Shown one piece after another: positions 32,544 through 33,765 of a DNA stretch of 33,765 nt. Position 1 is the stretch's first letter. The number at the start of each line of letters is the position of its first letter. Source of the stretch: a virus; IMG/VR virus record IMGVR_UViG_3300043411_000946, positions 1-33,765 of that record; one strand, written 5' to 3'. The notes below the pieces were generated by a model. It saw nothing but the letters and a program-made list of their open reading frames with translations. It ran no database searches and was not told the DNA's origin. Both the position numbers and the translations under genes were made by a program.

Positions 32544-33077
32544 ATGGCTGACGAAGTCTCGTTTGGTGCCCGTCTTTGGGCCTCAGTAAAGTCTGGTCTT
32601 AGTTGGCTAGGCGTAAAAGTTCTGGGGCCCATTCTGGTTGTACTTCTCGTTATCGTGGCCGTGATTCTTGTGTCCATGGGGTTCAAAGAGCTTCAAATTG
32701 GTGGGCTTATTGGACGACTGTTAGGTAGGAACTCCCCTCAAAAGGGGTCCGTGGATGTGACCAACACTATCGACCCCAATAGGGTTGGTCCTGACGGTAA
32801 GCTGATTCAGCCGAACACTCCTGACACGAAGGGTCAGACTCAAGCGGTTGTTGTGCCGATAAATGAACCTGGGTTGTTCTCCGACCCAAATAAGGTGGTC
32901 TTTACTCCTCCAGGAGCTGACAAGCCGATTGAAGTAGTACTTCCGGATGGAGTTACGTCTTCTGACGTGGCTCAAGTTGTGGTTATTGAGCCAAACATCA
33001 CGGTTGTTACAGTTCGTGATAGCTCTGGGGTGCCAACATCAAAGATTGACGACCTATTGCGAAAGTACTCACTTTGA
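32544..33077 (+). CDS. single-span membrane protein of unknown function (177 aa)
   Basis: I prefer the ATG at 32544 (MADEVSFGARLW). An in-frame GTG at 32535, abutting the previous TAA, would add three residues, and neither has a strong ribosome binding site. Residues about 26-47 form one strong membrane span (LGPILVVLLVIVAVILVSMGF), preceded by an amphipathic, basic start. The remaining 130 residues are polar with a proline-rich linker (TIDPNRVGPDGKLIQPNTPD) and a beta-type end (IEVVLPDGVTSSDVAQVVVI). The topology, a short N-terminus, one span and a long soluble tail, is compatible with an inner-membrane spanin or other envelope protein, but the long coiled-coil expected of many i-spanins is not visible. 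It pairs with the upstream multi-span gene. Its end overlaps the next gene. Confidence 0.78.
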   Translation: MADEVSFGARLWASVKSGLSWLGVKVLGPILVVLLVIVAVILVSMGFKELQIGGLIGRLLGRNSPQKGSVDVTNTIDPNRVGPDGKLIQPNTPDTKGQTQAVVVPINEPGLFSDPNKVVFTPPGADKPIEVVLPDGVTSSDVAQVVVIEPNITVVTVRDSSGVPTSKIDDLLRKYSL

Positions 33078-33765
33078 CTCATCCCTGCGTGTACTTGATT
33101 ACTTGTAGCTATAACGGTAAGTTGTATGTAGGTAAGACCACCAATGCTAAACTGCGTTGGACCCAGCATATGTCAGCTTCTCGGAAGCCAGCCCCTCGGA
33201 TGGTTATCTCGCGTGCCATGCGAAAACATGGAGTGGGTAGTTTCACATTTGAGGTGTTAGAAACCTTTCAAACAGAAGAAGACGCTCTTTGGTGGGAGGG
33301 TTGGTACATTGAGTACCTCGGATCTCACCTTAGGGGAGTAGGGTATAACCTGGATTCTGGTGGCCATGGTGGGAAAAAACTAAGCTTAGCTACTCGACAG
33401 AAGCTGTCTAAGTTGCACCAAGGCAAAAAGCTATCCCATGAGACTCGTGCAAAATTATCGACAGCAAAGTTAGGAAAGCCCCAAACCTTAGAACATATCG
33501 AAAAGGCTGCTGCAACAAGACGTGGAAAGAAACGATCTCCAGGTACCATAGCTAAGTTACGTGCTGCGAATATAGGGAAGAAGCTATCAGTCGAGCATAG
33601 GGCTAAGCTATCAGAGTCCCACAAAAATAGCGAAGCTAACATTGTACAGATTGCAAAATTGGCAACCGCTAACAGAGGGAAAAAACGATCTCCTGAGGCC
33701 CTTTTCAAAATGCGTGTAGCTCAACAGGCAAGACGTACTAAAGAGAGAGTTGGAGGACAAGTGAT
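33074..33765 (+). CDS. GIY-YIG homing endonuclease with NUMOD3 repeats (partial, cut by the window)
   Basis: Translating from a TTG at 33074, which overlaps the previous TGA, gives 230 codons with no stop before the edge. The GIY-YIG core is CVYLI (5-9) and LYVGKT (17-22), with candidate catalytic Arg 28, candidate Glu 75 in WWEGWYIEYLG and Asn 92 in GYNLDSGGHGG. From about 100 on, at least four lysine-rich NUMOD3-type units follow (for example KLSHETRAKLSTAKLGK, KLSVEHRAKLSESHK). The start codon is uncertain: a GTG at 33089 would open just before YLITC. The gene is visibly richer in A and in lysine codons than its neighbours, a sign of separate origin. It is free-standing after an intact gene. 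Role: site-specific cleavage and self-spread. Confidence 0.88.
   Translation, partial: MTHPCVYLITCSYNGKLYVGKTTNAKLRWTQHMSASRKPAPRMVISRAMRKHGVGSFTFEVLETFQTEEDALWWEGWYIEYLGSHLRGVGYNLDSGGHGGKKLSLATRQKLSKLHQGKKLSHETRAKLSTAKLGKPQTLEHIEKAAATRRGKKRSPGTIAKLRAANIGKKLSVEHRAKLSESHKNSEANIVQIAKLATANRGKKRSPEALFKMRVAQQARRTKERVGGQV

Noticed and set aside
33074-33115. Promoter from TTGACT (33074) and TATAAC (33110)
   Set aside because: The spacing is 30 nt, far from 16-18, and both boxes fall in the coding sequence of the endonuclease.

Overview
The window looks like part of the virion-structure region of a large tailed dsDNA phage (Caudoviricetes). Every gene I can support lies on the plus strand. They are packed end to end (1-nt TAATG/TGATG overlaps or gaps up to about 70 nt), and each structural gene has a purine-rich ribosome binding site. 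There is no integrase, transposase, tRNA, CRISPR array, capsid gene, terminase, tape measure or sheath gene here. The host cannot be named from the sequence. No gene symbol is given because no gene is recognisable at that level.

Layout. (1) 1-636: the end of one gene and a small structural protein. (2) 669-1553: a free-standing GIY-YIG homing endonuclease. (3) 1555-13171: five genes for large extracellular-type beta-rich proteins. They include a 2282-residue protein with a lectin-like head, 21 tandem repeats of about 20 residues (with a perfect 306-bp tandem duplication), Ig-like domains and LamG/concanavalin-like domains, and a 750-residue relative carrying the same repeats. (4) 13213-13854: a second member of the small structural family, followed by an HNH endonuclease with two HNH domains (13872-14831). 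(5) 14831-31754: five structural genes. Those at 14831 and 27201 are paralogues sharing both ends. The gene at 19658 (2284 residues) appears to combine a pectate-lyase-like beta-helix with propeller-like repeats. (6) 31757-33077: a small hypothetical protein and two small membrane proteins (holin/spanin-like candidates), the first carrying a perfect 18-bp hairpin inside its coding sequence. (7) 33074 to the edge: a second GIY-YIG/NUMOD3 endonuclease, cut by the window.

Working together (inference): the roughly 9,800 residues of beta-rich protein between 103 and 31754 probably form the host-contact apparatus (tail fibres, spikes, baseplate periphery), built by shuffling a few modules (lectin-like domains, Ig-like domains, 20-residue repeats, a small recurring beta-barrel-like module). 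Three homing endonuclease genes sit between intact genes of this block without splitting any of them. The membrane proteins at the right end may belong to lysis. The most unusual signals are the 18-bp hairpin, the 306-bp duplication, the double-HNH nuclease, the repeated beta module spread over three genes, and several long perfect inverted repeats.
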